A stretch of 64,000 bases of DNA, from positions 93,530,412 to 93,594,411 of the forward strand of contig CM060962.1 in assembly GCA_030765045.1 (NCBI GenBank). The letters are read 5' to 3'. This DNA comes from Tenodera sinensis. Lineage: Eukaryota > Arthropoda > Insecta > Mantodea > Mantidae. Numbering within the stretch: the first letter of the stretch is position 1; every line of letters starts with the position of its first letter. The notes beneath the pieces were generated by a model. The model had not been told where the DNA came from. It saw only the letters and a program-made list of their open reading frames with translations, and did not search any database. Below are positions 22,841 to 32,537 of the stretch, piece after piece. The translations under genes were made by a program, and so were the position numbers.

Positions 22841-23032
22841 CTATAAATGGGGATCAGCATCATCACCCATTTGAAAAGTCAGTGGTTGGCCTTGGCGCTC
22901 CTGCAGCAGCAGACGATGTGCTGCACGATCCATTTCTTCCTGTGTCATATCCAGTGCCTCTTGCATTTCTCGTGACGTGTAGCGCACAAAATCTGGATCA
23001 CAGTACTTTCCTAGACCTTGTTCCACAAGCAC
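22841..23032 (-). CDS. Ca-alpha1D: L-type voltage-gated calcium channel alpha-1, last coding exon
   Basis: The acceptor TTTTCAG precedes VLVEQGLGKYCDPDFV, and the exon runs 63 codons to a TAG. The peptide aligns by eye with the distal C-terminal domain of Cav1 alpha-1 subunits (vertebrate form close to LISEGLGQFAQDPKF ... DMTIEEMENAA; here DMTQEEMDRAAHRLL). This short helical domain binds back on the proximal C-terminus in vertebrate L-type channels and tunes gating. The protein is the pore-forming subunit of the plasma-membrane L-type channel. The upstream exon ends on a full codon, consistent with this phase. Highly conserved codons and clean splice sites mark it as the functional gene of the window. 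Confidence 0.85.
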   Translation of the reverse strand: MLVEQGLGKYCDPDFVRYTSREMQEALDMTQEEMDRAAHRLLLQERQGQPLTFQMGDDADPHL

Positions 23033-23614
23033 CTGAAAATACATGTGTTAATACAATTAAAGAGCAATGATGTGGACATGTGCTTTTTCTATTATGTTTG
23101 AAGTTTACACACTTCTAAGAGGCTGTCACAAATGCATGTAAAATTATTAATATATTAGCATTTACAAGAAATATGTATGGTACTATGTTAAGTTTGTTTT
23201 GGATTCTACCATATCTAGCAGTATTAAAATGTATACATATATTATAATTCCCTTAATACATCTTAGGCTTACAGAGATAATGAATGAAATTATTCACATT
23301 AATGAATGATATGATAAGCCCAGAGTACATGGATCTAACTGTTAACCAATATTTTTCTTATCAGAACAAGGGAAAACCATCGGACAAGCTTATCCAGGCA
23401 ACTCATATAAATTTAGATCTAAAATTCAGGCTCTCTGAATTAGGTACCAGACAGGAGGGGGGGAATATAAAATATTATGGCACGAGATACACTTTTATAC
23501 AACTGTTTATACCTCTCTTATGCGCAATTTTGAATGCATTCACTTGAAGTATGAATTACTTTTAAGATTGCTCCTACTATTTATACTCAAGCTGATTTGG
23601 CAAATAACACTTAC

Positions 23615-23733
23615 CCTTCCTACCAGACTCTCAGCTGAGCCCACCACTTCTGGAAAATTAGGACGTCGATCAGCTGGACTACCAGGAAGTGAGTGTGAGA
23701 GACGTTCTGCACCCAGACTGCCATTGGACTCAC
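23615..23733 (-). CDS. Ca-alpha1D: L-type calcium channel alpha-1, penultimate coding exon
   Basis: The acceptor TTTAG and donor AGG|GTAAGT bound 119 bp (2 + 39 codons). The peptide runs ESNGSLGAERLSHSLPGSPA and then SAESLVGR, which joins directly to VLVEQGLG of the last exon. The Ser/Pro-rich stretch is a typical disordered linker before the distal C-terminal domain. The first two bases complete a codon begun by the G at the end of the exon at 29949-30193, giving Gly. Confidence 0.8.
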
Positions 23734-24689
23734 CTAAATATCATAAGGTGAGATTTAGGTTATTGATGCATAACAGTGAAAAGTAAGTGCTCATAAGTAT
23801 ACTGTTTCATGAATGAGTACAATGCTACCAATAAGGAATGAATTATCTAATTACAGGTTTCATTACGTAATAAATATGTACAAATATGACATTAATAATT
23901 CATTAGTAAGAAATTCATTAACACTTTAGTTAGTAAATGACCAGTTTAATGCCATGCATCAGGTTAAGCTAAAGTCAGTTGATATAAAAATGAAAACTAT
24001 ATTTTATACTAAGTCAGTAATCAAAACAGACTAAATCAAATTCCAAAAGCAACCTTAATTTTCATGAGACTTGTAACTCTGTCCATCAAATGTTTCAATA
24101 TGGAGTTTTTTAAAACTATTTGTAATCATATCTGAAAACACATACACAAGCTGTGAGTGTTTCTTACAGTGCAATAGATGTAACCTAAGGAGCACCAATG
24201 ACAAATTCATTTGGCTTTATATGCAATTAAAAGATCAGTATGATATATATGTTTAGAAATGTAATTGTATACCAGAAAGCCTAAATTCTGTGCTGCCCAA
24301 TTTTGCTAATTTAGATCTGGTCATTTACTTGTAGTTTCAGTTTATGTAGCAAACCAAATGATAACCAGTTTTAAATGAATATTATTACTAAGAACATTTT
24401 TAGTGAGAATTTAATGCGTATCAATTAGTGGTGTGCAGTGACATTTGAACAAGGTAAAGCAATCACAAAGAACAGCCTTTTCTAAAAAAGCTTTGGGAAC
24501 AAATTACAGGTTAAACTGTTTACACTCCTTTAATATTCTAAGTTAGTGTACACAATCTATCAAATTGCTGAGCGATAGAGCTGAAATAGCACACCAGTCA
24601 AAAATACAGGCTGTTCCATATTAACCTTCTAAAACACAATGAATGAAAATTAGTTCTTTCTCATCATTTTTTTTTTTTTTTTACTTGAA
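23734..24689. other. Intron, no feature recognised
   Basis: Left part of the 6.2-kb intron between the 23.7-kb and 29.9-kb exons. AT-rich, nothing identified before the hAT relic. Confidence 0.4.
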
Positions 24690-25060
24690 TGATAATTCAA
24701 GTCTTCCTTCTTTCTATTGAATTTCTTGATTACATGGAGATAAAACTCATCACTTTCAGCTAATTTGAGTTTTAGCAACTCCTTTTCCTTAGATAGCACT
24801 GATGAATTTGGGAGTCTTTGTTGTACTTGGGAAGAAGCAGTAGCTATGAATTCTGCAGAGTGCAGAAAAAGAACATTCAACACTTGCACTGATTATAGGT
24901 GTTGTTAACACAAAGGCAGAGAGCTTATAAAGTTCAGTGAATGTAGAGCAGGCCTGGGTGACTTGTGGAATAGCTTGAACACCCTTCATTTTCTTTTACC
25001 TGCTAAACATACAGTTATCAGTGGAAGAATGTTAATGGGCTGCACTCAGAGTGCACTAAT
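24690..25060 (-). pseudogene. hAT transposase C-terminal (dimerisation) domain relic
   Basis: Two overlapping frames give FVLTTPIISASVECSFSALC then, after a frameshift, SVLSKEKELLKLKL and HVIKKFNRKK. This follows the hAT dimerisation domain pattern (P...AS.ERSFS.L.RI....R...M...RL..L.LLS.E). The ERSFS arginine is changed to ECSFS. A T run on its 3' side was noted at about 24668-24682. No terminal repeats or 8-bp duplication were identified. Confidence 0.75.
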
Positions 25061-25519
25061 TGCCCAGGCCTGATGTAGAGGATGACAAACCAGTATTTCT
25101 CAGGTAGGAAAGATCCAACTGGAAATTAATTCTTGATGTACCAAAAGCAGTGAAACAAATTTCAGCCCTTATATGTGATTGTGCTTGTTGATGACAATTT
25201 ACAGCTTTTAGAAGATATTGAATTCTGAGGAAGACCATATACTGCTTTCATTTGATAAAAACATGCATGTCCAACAATATGATTTTCATGTCTTTTTACA
25301 TCCAGATAATGTAGTTACTATTCAGCACTGAAATGTTGAACACATCTGTTTATTATTATTTTTGTATTTGACAATGAAGGAGCTAGTATTTTTTCTCTTT
25401 ACATGACCACATTCCAAAAGCCCTGGTACGAAGACTCTCCAATATGGGCCTGCACTCCTCTCTGTGTTCTCTCCACTTGCAGCCCTCATCTTCTTTTCCT
25501 CAGCTGGCAATCACCTTTG

Positions 25520-25585
25520 GTTGCGTGAGTGAGTGAGTGAGTAGGGTTTAAGGGCCCATCGACAGCTAGGTCATTAGGGTCTCGC
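25520..25585 (-). repeat. Tiny LINE/SINE 3'-end fragment with (CTCA)n tail
   Basis: Plus-strand (GAGT)n is followed by GGGTTTAAGGGCCCATCGAC and AGCTAGGTCATTAGGG. The same core, in opposite orientation, is inserted in SINE-1 copy c (about 46543-46590). It resembles the 3' end of LINE-G, where GGCTTTAGGGCGCTCAACTG and GGTCATTAGTGCCC are found. It is read as an extremely 5'-truncated insertion with its simple-repeat tail. Confidence 0.6.
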
Positions 25586-27276
25586 CTTTGGTTGCAGAAT
25601 GAGTTGTCGCAGTTCATTCCCTCCCTGTTACTGAGTACCTAACACTAAACGGGAAAAAGGACTTGCAGCTAAGAGGTGTTTTTCTGGTTTAAATACACAT
25701 TTATATTAACAGATAGACTTCGTATTATTTCTTTATGAAAAATGATACAAATTTCTTAGCTAATGAAAACATACAAGCACATAAACAGACTATTTGCACA
25801 GCTACAAAGAACTGCAAACATAGGAATGCTTTGGAAAACTTATTCCATAACCCAAATAGAGCTGAGCCTGTCTGAGATACTGCAGATGGTTACAAAGCAA
25901 CAATGCAGCAGTACTAGAACAAGAAAGTTCTTGCACTGCAGCATGCTGGTAAGACTCTATTATTGCTCTTTGTTTATAATTCTGAGAAGAGATTTGAACA
26001 CACTGTAACCATTGTACCATTGAAGCACTTGACAACAAAACAGTGTTATATATAAAATGGTTCTCTAAAACAAATTTAAATATACCCTTAGATAATTAAA
26101 GTAGATAATTATTTCTGGGTAAGATTTAAATGAACAACCCATTCCCTTCATTCCATGGAATGATGCATTGCTACCAATTGAGGAATATGTAGTTTTTATA
26201 TGTATCTAAGGTAAACCTCTAAAGCCCTAGTTCCCTTGGTTTTATTTAACTGTCTATGAAGATATATGGGGAGCAGAACAGAGTATCTATTGGTAAAGAG
26301 CTTATTAAGTTACACAGGTATAGACTTTAATCAATGGAAGATTAAATTGATTAAAGACATTTTTCAAAATAATGTTAATAGAAAACAATATTTACTATTT
26401 CATACTATGTAATTGTTGTGGCTAAAACAGCCATATCACCATTGCACATATTGACACTCAAGGATGCTATTTAGGGTGTGTTTAGGTTTAGAATAGTAAG
26501 GAATCTATGTTGTGCTCCACTTTTCTGCTCTCCATGTTTCAAAGATTTAATACAGAATTACACATTTTCATTTGCTATAACTTTTTAATGAATAAACTGG
26601 CTGCTGATTTACAGGCAAAACTTAAAGTATATTTTAATATCTTTGGAGTCTGTTGTGACACTGCATTACTTACACTTTAATGTATGAGTAACAAAATGTG
26701 AGTGACGTAGTATTACAATGACTCCACAAATATAAAAGTATAATTTGGATATCACTGTTACTAAATTCCACTAAACATTAAATTACTAAACATGTCAATT
26801 GGATGAAATAGAATATCTACAGATTGTAAAACAACGGTTATATAAGAAAAGTCACATGTTAAGAGGAAAAGAATTCCAACAATGGTAGCACAATAAGCAG
26901 ATGTCGGTTATATACCAATACATTCTGTTACAAAAATCTAACCTACAAAGAGAAACTTTTGCGAGCTTTATTAATTTTCTTTTTTTCAAATCATAGTCGC
27001 CAAGTGTTATTCTCTACTGTTATTTGTTTAATTTTAGATAACTTTCTCATTAGTTTTATGTATGCATACCATATCTGAACTTCATTTCTCTCTTTCATAC
27101 ATACTACCGCTACCTAACTCTATAGTGTGTAAATGCATCTAAAGCTGTAATAAGACATACACCTAATATTGGGATGTTTTTACTGTATGACTGGGAAAAT
27201 TCTTTCTTCATTTCTAAAATATAAGAAAATATAATTTCATTTCATCCCTGATTTCAGAAATTATTTCAGTAATATG
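25586..27276. other. Intron, no feature recognised
   Basis: AT-rich intronic DNA. No coding motif, tRNA-like head or terminal repeat pair was identified. Confidence 0.4.
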
Positions 27277-27278
27277 TA

Positions 27279-29060
27279 CTCCCTCTGTTCCATAAGAATT
27301 GTCCAGTAGGATTTCTTTTTGCTTCATAATAACTATTTTCTGATGGCATAATCTGACACTGGCAAGAAAATGAAACAAGGGAGTGAGTCATTTAAGTTTA
27401 TTGCTTCAATATCCACAAAATAGCTAATAAATTAGCCAAGAAACATAAATAAAGATACCACCCAGGAACAAAGAAAATTGGCCAATCCATCAAAAGATGG
27501 ATTCACTTTTTTTACACCAACTACACTACACATTAACCATAAAGTCCAGAAATAGGACAAAAATACATGAAAGACAAAAGAAACTAAATTTTAGATTGAG
27601 AAGGTAGTAATTCCAACATTTTTCATTGAAACAATCTACAGAGGTATTTTTTAGATGTGACAAATGGACAATAGATGCGTGATGGTTTATGGATGAGTTC
27701 ACTTTTGTATTAATAAGACATAGGGGTGTCAGGTCTCTCCAACTTCCATGCAGTTAACATCAGGAGGAGCACATGATTAAGTACAGTGCCCACTCACATT
27801 ATCAGCAATGTCTTGTTTATTTCCAGGAAAGAAACAGAGACATTACCCCCACCATCAATTTGCATGGCGTCACTCACACAGGTCCTAGTAGGATCATTCA
27901 CTACATCAAAAAATACCTCTGTACTGCTGCAGTACTGCTATAGCCTTGTCATAAATATTCCAAGGACACTCAGGTGGAATGGTAGGTCATTGAGGCAATT
28001 CACATATACCTTTTTGTATACAGAGAATCTTGTACTCGTAACTGTTCCTGCCATTGACTTTCATTATTTTAATGAGACAGGACTGTGAACCGGAGCATCT
28101 GAATGGCCCAGAAGAATCCCAGATTTAAAACATTCATATTCTGACTGTTTAGCAGTTGACATACCAGATCCCAAGTGATTCCAAGTGGATGCTATAGCAT
28201 CCATCTAGGTACAGTCATTGGGAATGATATGCAGTTGGGCATTATCCTGACAAACAGACAATTGAATTCCCCCACTACACTGTACATGAGCCAGTTTTGC
28301 ATTTATAGCAGGGATTAATTTGTTGATAAGCATGTCCTGGTGGACAACTTTTGTGACAGCAGAAGGATTCCTACTGTTTCTTATGGGAAACTTTTTGATG
28401 ACAAACAGCCAAATGTCTAATTTATCATGAAATCATTTGTTGCAACCAATACCTAAAATGGCCATGCTATGGCAGCCAGAAGCATGATCATGGGAATGAA
28501 CAATTTTCTTTAGCAAGTTCACTACAGGTCTGGTTTATTGGTCAGTAGGTAAAATTTTGGATCATTCCTTACAAGGTAGAACCATTTTTTACTGACATGA
28601 ATTGTCTCCATCATTTTGCTGAACTTTGGATTTTCACTATCAGAATTGTCAAATGTGGTGGGGGATCCAGCATTGGCAAGCAAAATTTTAGTTATTCCAT
28701 TTTGTTGCCACCAGTCAATAATGATTTCAGTGAATATGTATGCACTTTGATCTCACCTACCTCCACATGCCTATGAAGGGTATTCTTAGGCATGTCTATG
28801 CACCACAGCAATTGAACAAATATTCTGCCACTTATGTAGTGGCAGTTGCTGAAGTTGCTGTAGAGCAAGATGTTTCTTCTTTGGACTGACATTGCATTTC
28901 ATCTGAGATGCAACTAAAGCACAAATGGATCCACTTGCTAAAGACTGGCACCTCTGTTGCCATATGTGATGAGTTGGTCTCATACTGATATGAACCTTCT
29001 TAGTTGCTTCTGTCATGGCACCTTTCTGTCTTTGGCTGTTTTCCAACCATGGGCATTGGC
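27279..29060 (-). pseudogene. mariner-like transposase relic of plant/oomycete type
   Basis: On the minus strand a helix-turn-helix part has GAMTEATKKVHISMRPTHHI, then PLHKWQNI and MPKNTLHRHVEVGEIKVHT, in the order seen in plant-type mariner transposases. Next come IHVSKKWFYLV (consensus HIDEKWFY, so the first catalytic Asp is lost), CQDNAQLHI (second Asp kept) and LLNSQNMNVLNLGFFWAIQ (consensus NSPDLNVLDLGFF.AIQ, third Asp changed to Asn). A Stowaway-like terminus CTCCCTCTGTTCCATAAG starts at 27279 after TA (27277-27278). The opposite terminus was not found. There are many stops and frameshifts. The comparison with plant mariners is from memory of that family. Confidence 0.7.
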
Positions 29061-29948
29061 AGACTTTTTTCAGGGGAGGGCTACATGTTGGAAGTTTGCA
29101 ATCAATATTAAGCCATTATTCTGCTGCCAAAAACTGTAAAAGATATGAGTTATAATATTTGTTGCAGATAAACATATTAAACATATTAATTTTTGCTAAA
29201 TAAAAGGTAGGGTCCCCTTACCCCACCCCCCTCTTTGCGATGCCCATGTTTCCAACAGAAACTGTTGGCATAAATAAATAATAGAAACTGTTATACTGCC
29301 TGCCATTCACTGTCTTTAAAGTTCCTGCTACCCCTGTCACTACCAAACAGTCTGTTCCTGGAGCATTTGTGTCTGTTGTTTTAAACCATACTCACTCTAG
29401 GAGTCCCATCTACTAACCATTCATGGCATACCTTGCTACACCAGTTTGTTTACAGTGCCAGACTGGTGAACTGGAAACAAATATACCCTTATTGAATAAT
29501 AAATACACCCTTGTTGATAATTTTCAGAGTGCTGTTTGTTGCTCCTCATAAGTAGTTCACATTATTTATATGTATGACCTTGAGTACTAACATACTGTGC
29601 TTCTTGTCAACCATGCATATCCCAACTGTACCTTCATCTCTAATTATTGTAATGCCATTTCTGCATACTGGACAACTATTATGAGATGGAGGGATCATTT
29701 TACTAATAATAACAGTAGCAAACACAGATGCCTGATTGACTATTTTTCTATTATTATAAGCAAATATTTCTTAAAAGGATATAGTTCTTAATTAAATATA
29801 TTGTTACCAATTTCGAATGTACATAAAAAAGTATATACAGTTCTACACTAAACTTTCATCTTCAAGAAGAGTACACTGGTTATCATGTGGTTTGAACATA
29901 CTTGCACCGCAGGGTAAGCAACAAAGGAATAAGGGATAAGGATCTGAC
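29061..29948. other. Intron, no feature recognised
   Basis: A C-rich stretch lies near 29216-29235. The missing second terminus of the mariner-like relic was searched for here and not seen. Confidence 0.4.
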
Positions 29949-30193
29949 CTCTGCCGTGGAAGGAAGCCCTGTGAGTTAGAGGGGAGCGCCGGCGCTCTGT
30001 CATCACCACAGCCGGGTCGTTGCTGGGCAGGAACCCAGCTAGTGCCACAGCCATGGCCTGCGCCTGAGCCAGCTTCAGCCCGCCAGCTATGCGACTGAAG
30101 CTGGGCGATGTCTCACGACCCATGCAGCCAAGACGGACTCGCCGGGGAGGGGGCGTAGGGGGGGTCAGCTCGGGGCTGTATTCATCCTGCAGG
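29949..30193 (-). CDS. Ca-alpha1D: L-type calcium channel alpha-1, C-terminal tail exon
   Basis: The acceptor CTTGCAG and donor GAG|GTCAGA bound 245 bp (1 + 81 codons + 1). The peptide opens LQDEYSPELTPPTPPPRR and carries LKLAQAQAMAVAL, matching the conserved KLAQAQAMAVAG-type segment of Cav1 C-terminal tails. It ends in the basic RRRSPLTHRASFHGR. The coding strand is distinctly G+C-richer than its introns. Phases agree with both neighbouring exons. It is cytoplasmic, downstream of the IQ/calmodulin-binding region, which is not in the window. Confidence 0.85.
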
Positions 30194-30509
30194 CTGCAAG
30201 CCAGGGGGTACACAAGTGTTACCATGTTAGTAAAGCAAGCAAGATGGAGCGAGCATATGACAGCAAGCATGAGCAGGGAGGGGGCAGGTCGCAATGCCAT
30301 TCCTGCAGCTTACCGTAATGATTTGGGTGAAGGTACTGTCCCCCTCCATGTTGGCTGAAACCAATAGTGACATCTCTAACAACAACAAAATAATATGGTA
30401 TATATTTTTCAGAATCAGTATCAATTATGCTTTAGCTTTCTCCAAAGTTTGCTCTTTCATTAGTTGATAAACAAATTTTGTAATTTCATCTGAATAGAAA
30501 AATGCTTAC

Positions 30510-30635
30510 TCTATAACTTGATAGGGTCCATATGGTTTTTCAGGGTCTCCATTTGATACAGCAACTGTAAGTGGCCGCAATGGAATGGCTTCTTCTTCAT
30601 GCAGTCCTCCTCCACCTTCTTGAACTGATGTGGCA
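30510..30635 (-). CDS. Ca-alpha1D: L-type calcium channel alpha-1, C-terminal tail exon
   Basis: The acceptor GCATAG and donor GA|GTAAGC bound 126 bp (1 + 41 codons + 2). The peptide contains ATSVQEGGGGLHEEEAIPL and then NGDPEKPYGPYQVI. The trailing GA is completed by the C that opens the next exon, giving Asp before LQDEYSP. Its first base completes an AG. left by the exon at 61164-61282. No domain is recognised in this stretch itself; assignment rests on splice phase and its neighbours. Confidence 0.7.
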
Positions 30636-31639
30636 CTATGCAACAAGAGCATTCAATAAAATGTTATCCAACTCTCATTAATATAATCAGCTAATATAAC
30701 TGCATTAGAGATGCTGTTAGAGAAAAACATGAATGCATTTAAAATGCAATAGTATCCTAGGTAATATTGTAGTTGTCAGCCATCAGTTTAGTTGTGTTTC
30801 AAAAAGTAGACAAGGATTAAATTGAAAATAAGGAGGAAATAATAGATATCCAACAGTATTATGAGACAGTTGAATTATTAACACAAAGCAACAATATTAA
30901 CTGATTTAAAAAAAATGTGGGTAAAATGTTGGCAAATATAGTAATGTTAGGGATATAATGCTATTGGTCAGTGGTGTCTCATGCAAAACTGTACCAATGT
31001 GTTACAATATTTATTTTTCTTGACATAACTTCACAAGTTTTCAGCGTACAATCTGGTAGCTCATTTTGGATGGATTTTGAAATACCCTTAAAAATCTGAT
31101 CACCTGCTGCATGTTCACTGTACTGTCTGTATCAGAAGTTAAATCTATAAAAAGTAAAAGGACAGCTGGATTTTTTATGTTTCTGTTTGGTCATGTCCTC
31201 TCAAACCCAGCTCAAGAGCACCACAAAATTTGATACAACCAATAATTCTAGAGTAAATATTTTTTTGCGTATCTGCTGATTGTGCTTCACTATCTTGTGA
31301 CTTAATATTGTTGCAATAATAGCATTATCTAGTGCACTGAGATCAAGTGAGCTGTTTATGCTTATTATTTACACTGTGTTTCCTTATTAATTCATTAATA
31401 TGTCCAAGACATATCACTATCCTTCTATCCCATGCATCACTATTTCCATATAATTAACATGGAAAGGAAGAAAGTGCATTCCAAGCATCACACACACATT
31501 TTAAACTACCTCATAAGGGACATTCATAGATCCTAACCAGACTTCAGGATAAGTGTCTTATTACCCAAACAAAGAGGGATTTTATAGGAACAAGATTTAA
31601 TTTTACCCTAGGTTATGCAATGGTGGTACCATCCAGGGA
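30636..31639. other. Start of the 30.5-kb intron, no feature recognised
   Basis: AT-rich; no coding motif or terminal repeats found. Confidence 0.4.
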
Positions 31640-32537
31640 AGTGTGGAGCCCAGAGACCGGGTTCTCCTGAAGCAAGGGGTCCCAATGTAGCACACAGATG
31701 AATTTTGCTTTGGGGTTGGGATGGGTTCAGGGGTCTATGGCCCCAGGACTAGTCTTGCCAGTCCCCTTGATAGTATTGCTACTGCTTTCTAGGCTGAGAT
31801 AAATACAATTTTAGCCTGTGTAATGCATATAAATACTTCACCATGCAACTGGGCAGAGATTAGAATCTGCTCAGATAGTTTGGCAGCTTTGAAAGCCCTT
31901 ATAACAGTTAAAATTGCATCCAAATTAGCATGGCAATGCCATAGGATGTTGGACAAACTCTGTAGCAGTTGCTCAGTTACCCTTGTGTGGATGCCTGAGC
32001 ATTCGGGTATTAGAGGTAATGAGATGGTGGATGCATTGGCCAAGAGAAGTGTACACCTAGGATTTATAAGATCTGAGCCCGTCCTTGGAGTATCCCCTAG
32101 AAGTGCTACATATGAGAAAACCCAGCTTACAGCTCGGGCTCATCCTGAGATCTGGAGTAAGCAAACTGCTGCTAGGTAATCCCATAATTTTATTATGGGA
32201 CATGGCCTTAAATTAGGTGAGTTTCTCCTGAAATTAACTAGATCTAGGCTAAGGAATGTTGTTGGCTATTTGACTGGCCATAGTCAAATCACCCTGTGCA
32301 GACATTTACGTGTAATGGGGCTCATAGAAGATCCCATGTGTAGGAAGTATGCAAGAGATTTTTAATCTTCCCAGCATATAGTATATGAATGTGAAGCATT
32401 TGCAATGTACAGATATGTTATCTTGGGCTCCTCCTTTTTTGAACCTGAAGATATACAAAGGGTAGATATCAGGGACATAGTCCACTTTACTTTACTTGGG
32501 ACAATAATTTTGCCACCACCACCAGTGCCACCACCAT
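31640..32537 (+). pseudogene. I-type LINE fragment: RNase H and C-terminus
   Basis: One frame gives RICSDSLAALKAL and LVWMPEHSGIRGNEMVDALA, the second half of a retroelement RNase H (last two acidic positions and the conserved His). Further on, after stops, come GYLTGHSQITLCRHLRVMGL and ECEAFAMYR, the usual LINE C-terminal region (TGH..L..HL..MGL.....C). It is a different family from LINE-A, B and G. It runs into the truncated LTR at 32538. Confidence 0.75.

Noticed and set aside
29848..30300. Single 150-residue minus-strand gene with an N-terminal hydrophobic start
   Set aside because: The frame runs through the splice sites on both sides of the 245-bp channel exon; only the part between them is coding.
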